Made by a program: the position numbers and the translations under genes. From Sanghuangporus weigelae (taxonomy: Eukaryota > Basidiomycota > Agaricomycetes > Hymenochaetales > Hymenochaetaceae): a stretch of 64,000 nucleotides of DNA. Location of the stretch: the NCBI GenBank assembly GCA_033182465.1, contig CP137325.1:434001-498000 (forward strand), written 5' to 3'. The notes under the pieces were generated by a model. It worked only from the letters and a program-made list of their open reading frames with translations. It was not told the origin of the DNA and did no database searches. Below, piece by piece: positions 61,161 to 64,000 of the stretch (positions within the stretch are counted from its first letter, which is position 1; each line of letters starts with the position of its first letter).

Positions 61161-63114
61161 GACGCAGTCGGCGATCGTGGCAGATTCATCTGCTTCCGGT
61201 TCCTGTTGTACATGCTTTGGACAGGATGGAAAGGGTCAGCGCCAATCAGATTATCTTTGATGCAATGAATTCACCGTAGTGCCGTGTGTACCGTCATGCT
61301 CGAATGGCGTCGGGACCGCTGCTGTCAGTTTGCTACCGTCACCAGGGAGTGGAACATAAGCAGGATCGAGCTCAGTGGTCAGTGTTGCTGAAACATCGGT
61401 ATCCTTGTCTATAAAACATATGCCTGCATCGGTAATTGACTACAAAGAAGCACCAGTGCAGAATTAGCCTTGAACAATGCGAACTTGTGCTCAAGAAATT
61501 TGCTTACCTTACTGTCGATCATAGAATTTCTATCAGTTCCGTTGGTCGGGGTACTCATGACTGTCCCTGAAGAGTTGCCCGCTTCATTGCTGGTGCCAGA
61601 CTCGAATGGAGCAACAACACAGGAGTTTACGAAATCGGTGCAAGGTATCGAGGAGTCTTCGCATTCATCTTTCGTGGTGGTTTCTTCGATGCTAGATTCC
61701 TTTAGAACTAATGTCAGCTAGATCTCCGATAAGGTACATCATAGTAGCTTACAATAGCGATTGAGGTAGAGAGCATGTCGACAAATATCGACTCAGAAGA
61801 TATATGAGATGTCCGTTGCTGATGGGCAGTATCGGAAGAAACGTGCGGGAACTATGAATGGTTAACGTCAGGTGAATTTCTTAACATCGCGGACCTAGCT
61901 TACCTTGAGTAAAGCTATGGCACTAACGGTATCCTTGGCTCCAGAACATATGCCTGCATCAATAATCGGCTACAAATAAGCACCGATGCAGAATTAGTTT
62001 TGAATAATGTGAGCTCGTGCTCAAGAAATCTGCTTACCTTACTGACGATCATAGAATTGTTGGCAGTTTCGTTAGTCGGGGTACTCATGACTGTCCCTGA
62101 AGAGTTGCCCGCTTCATTACTGGTGACAAATTCGAATGGAGTAACAACACAGGAGTTTACGGAGCCGGCGCGAGGAATCGAGGAGTCCTCGCATTCGTCT
62201 TTTGTGTTGGCTTCTTCAATGCTAGATTCCTAAAAGTCGACGTCAGCTAGGTCTCCGATAACGTATATCATAATAGCTTACAATAGCGATTGAGGTAGAG
62301 AGCATGTCGGCAAATATCGAGTCAGAAGATAAATGCGACGTGCTTTGCTGATGAGCGGTATCGAAAGAAGCGCGCGGGAACTATGAACGATGAGCGTCAG
62401 GTAAAATCCCTCAATATCGCGGAACTAGCTTACCTTGAGCAACGCCAGGGCACTGACTGAAAACAGCAAGAAAAAGCACAGAACGTCAAGAATTCGTTCG
62501 AAGAGTGACGATGGGACAGATACGCGACCAAAGCAGGCGGCGACCAGAATGCACGACAGAACTGGCCATGTCAGGACAGAGCGATGAGATCCTTCAGTAC
62601 TTGGCTCTGTCTGGAGTGCCACTGAGTGTGATGTGCCGGAGATGAGACAACCGATGGCAACACCGGTCGTACTGAGGATGAGAACAACGATGAGGATCAT
62701 GTTGATACAAGATGGTTCCTCTAATACATCCTCGATGGGTACATGTTTGTATGTCGATGTTGGCGGGGGACTATGACCGGTGCCAACATCAGTGTTAACG
62801 GAGGGCTGAACCGACGGTGACCAGGGGGGAGCAGGACCGGGAAGCGAGAGAGGCGGCTTCAGGGTCACAGACGCGGAGTCGATGATATACTGAACCGTTT
62901 TAGTCACAGCGGGAATAGGATCGACGGGAACCGGGGAACAGAACGTCTCGGAGGCGAAGGAGAGGACGGGGTTACAAATGTCGATTGGGTTCCCTCTCTC
63001 GAGTTGATGGAATTCATAGCCAAAACCGAAGTAGGCGAGACCAGCATCACCCTGGACCTGGGCGACCATATAGTATTTGAAGGCAAGCGCGATTGCAGCG
63101 AAGATGGAGTTCAT
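60462..63114 (-). CDS. P2: unrecognised membrane protein with modular acidic tail, paralogue of P1
   Basis: Same unrecognised family as P1. Exons: 63114-62434, 62380-62282, 62229-62038, 61969-61904, 61851-61753, 61699-61508, 61439-61275, 61214-60963 and probably 60884-60462. The first eight have lengths divisible by three, so all introns are phase 0. Exon 1 starts MNSIFAAIALAFKYYMVAQV, like P1, has a Pro-rich middle and three membrane segments (MILIVVLILSTTGVAIGCLI, TWPVLSCILVAACFG, LDVLCFFLLFSVSALALLK). Exons 2-4 and 5-7 are tandem copies: FPRASFDTAHQQSTS versus FPHVSSDTAHQQRTS, ESSIEEANTKDECEDSS versus ESSIEETTTKDECEDSS, and PIIDAGIC versus SITDAGIC. Exon 7 then shares ELDPAYVPLP with P1 ELEPAMIPLP. 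The last exon is open to a stop at 60462 but its end is uncertain. Predicted length is about 722 residues. Function unknown. Confidence 0.67.
61439..62434 (-). repeat. Tandem duplication of an exon triplet inside P2 (~530-bp period)
   Basis: Introns and exons from about 62434 to 61905 are repeated from about 61904 to 61439. The corresponding exons have identical lengths (99 and 192 nt), identical splice sites and about 80-90% similar sequence. The copy boundary falls where exon 4 ends in SAIALLK followed by GTAAGCTAG, closely matching the end of exon 1 (SALALLK, GTAAGCTAG). The duplication therefore probably took in the 3' end of exon 1 or its donor region. Confidence 0.92.
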
Positions 63115-64000
63115 CGCTGCAGGCAAGACAGCACGAAACAGAGAGGAGGATTGCTAGATCGAAGACGAGATGAAGGTTCAAGTTCAAGTCGCGATGAGGA
63201 GCGGGAAGGAATCCGGGTGGGCTTTATACCATTCGCTGGGTGGCACAGAGGTCTGGAGTGGCATCCAATCGGATCATGCAGACGAGGGTATGCCTGTGTT
63301 TGTCGACTTCAGCTGGAACCTAAACGCCAGCTTCTGGTGCCACCGTGGAAAGAACCTAAGCATTCTTGCACTCGTCTCACGCGTTATTCGCAATTGTTTT
63401 ACTCGGCTATACTTGAATGAAGATGCTTTAACGTAATGTCGAGTCGGAAGATAGGCAAAAATGGTGGATGAGAAGCTGAGAAGGAGGGTTTTTATGCACC
63501 GCCACCAGTGACGCGTCAATGACTCAATCTATCGTCGACGATATTAATATCTCTTATTGGCACCCAGTCATCGTTTTCTATGGTTACCCTGCAATCGATA
63601 AGCCAGACGATCGCGAATCTATAGATCTCTGTGTTGCTGCCGAGTCGGTGCTATCCTTGCTTTGCCTCCGGACGATGGCAAGCACTTCCTCGTTCATTAT
63701 GACGCACGAGTATACGACATGGGAATTTCGATGTGTGCAAATTTTGTGTAAGAGGAGAGAGGTGGTCGAGATGTCCCACCCGATGTGCCTTTTGACAAAT
63801 GAAGTCGGTGAATATGCATACGCTCTCTGAATGCACTTTTATTCTTTGCCTTTGGGAAAAGCGGACTGCATGTTCCGAAAACCCCGATGCGTCCCTCATC
63901 AGCATACTTCTATGCATAACAGTGAATAATATCACGTTGCTCGTCTTCAAGAGTCATACATAGTATGTGAGCGTACGGTTGTTGATGTCAAATCCAATCC
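63115..64000. other. Upstream region of P2, no further supported gene
   Basis: Carries the P2 leader, TATA box and, at 63495-63506, TGCACCGCCACC after a T-run, shared with P1. Frames at 63519-63830 and 63651-63950 overlap on opposite strands and show nothing recognisable. Confidence 0.5.
63223..63228 (-). promoter_or_regulatory. TATA box of P2
   Basis: TATAAA on the minus strand about 110 bp upstream of the P2 ATG, with a leader similar to that of P1. Confidence 0.7.

Noticed and set aside
1-64000. tRNA or rRNA genes and retroelements
   Set aside because: No B-box-like GGTTCGANTCC with a plausible cloverleaf, no rRNA landmarks, and no reverse transcriptase, integrase or long terminal repeats were seen by eye; a tRNA scan and a repeat search would be more sensitive.

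Overview
The window is nuclear DNA of a filamentous basidiomycete, almost certainly an Agaricomycete and probably a wood or litter decomposer. Genes are broken by many 50-60 bp GT-AG introns and some tiny exons. The gene content is typical of that group: a secreted AA9 lytic polysaccharide monooxygenase with a C-terminal CBM1, two DUF6533-type membrane proteins, a macrofage-activating-glycoprotein-like secreted protein, a fungal S41 peptidase and a very long Ser-rich conserved protein. No rRNA, tRNA, CRISPR array, retroelement or virus-like element was recognised.

Layout. 1-1784 (+): 3' end of a DHTKD1-type 2-oxoadipate dehydrogenase E1. 2566-4259 (+): a DUF6533 membrane protein with apparent frame breaks. 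4352-5185 (-): p24 cargo receptor (Erv25). 5386-7045 (-): enolase-superfamily sugar-acid dehydratase. 7831-9175 (-): AA9-CBM1. 9982-11754 (-): PWI-domain SR protein (SRRM1-like). 12367-13980 (+): second DUF6533 gene. 15271-18008 (-): unrecognised membrane protein P1. 19313-19965 (+): small single-pass protein, followed by a 130-bp MITE-like element. 21045-25341 (+): 1,395-residue Ser-rich protein, tail to tail with SMC1 (25789-30628, -). 31335-32723 (+): secreted glycoprotein. 32724-46264: over 13 kb with no confident gene, the right part rich in microsatellites and homopolymers. 46265-47609 (+): sorbitol/xylitol dehydrogenase. 47610-50022: simple repeats. 50023-54065 (-): S41 peptidase. 54810-55359 (-): small basic conserved protein. 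55360-60461: no confident gene, ending in a duplicated block. 60462-63114 (-): P2, a paralogue of P1.

How they fit together. Most genes are unrelated housekeeping or secreted functions and form no obvious biosynthetic cluster. Secretion and plant-biomass use recur (AA9, sugar-acid dehydratase, polyol dehydrogenase, secreted glycoprotein, S41 peptidase, p24 receptor), but this is ordinary for the lifestyle and proximity is weak evidence of linkage.

The most notable feature is the P1/P2 pair, about 45 kb apart in the same orientation. Both have a short hydrophobic N-terminus, a variable middle and three membrane segments encoded by one first exon. This is followed by an acidic Ser/Thr-rich tail built from short exons, all separated by phase-0 introns. 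P2 has duplicated one exon triplet in tandem, P1 carries an in-frame 33-bp minisatellite, and the two promoters keep the same elements at the same distance from the ATG. I recognise no described family for them.
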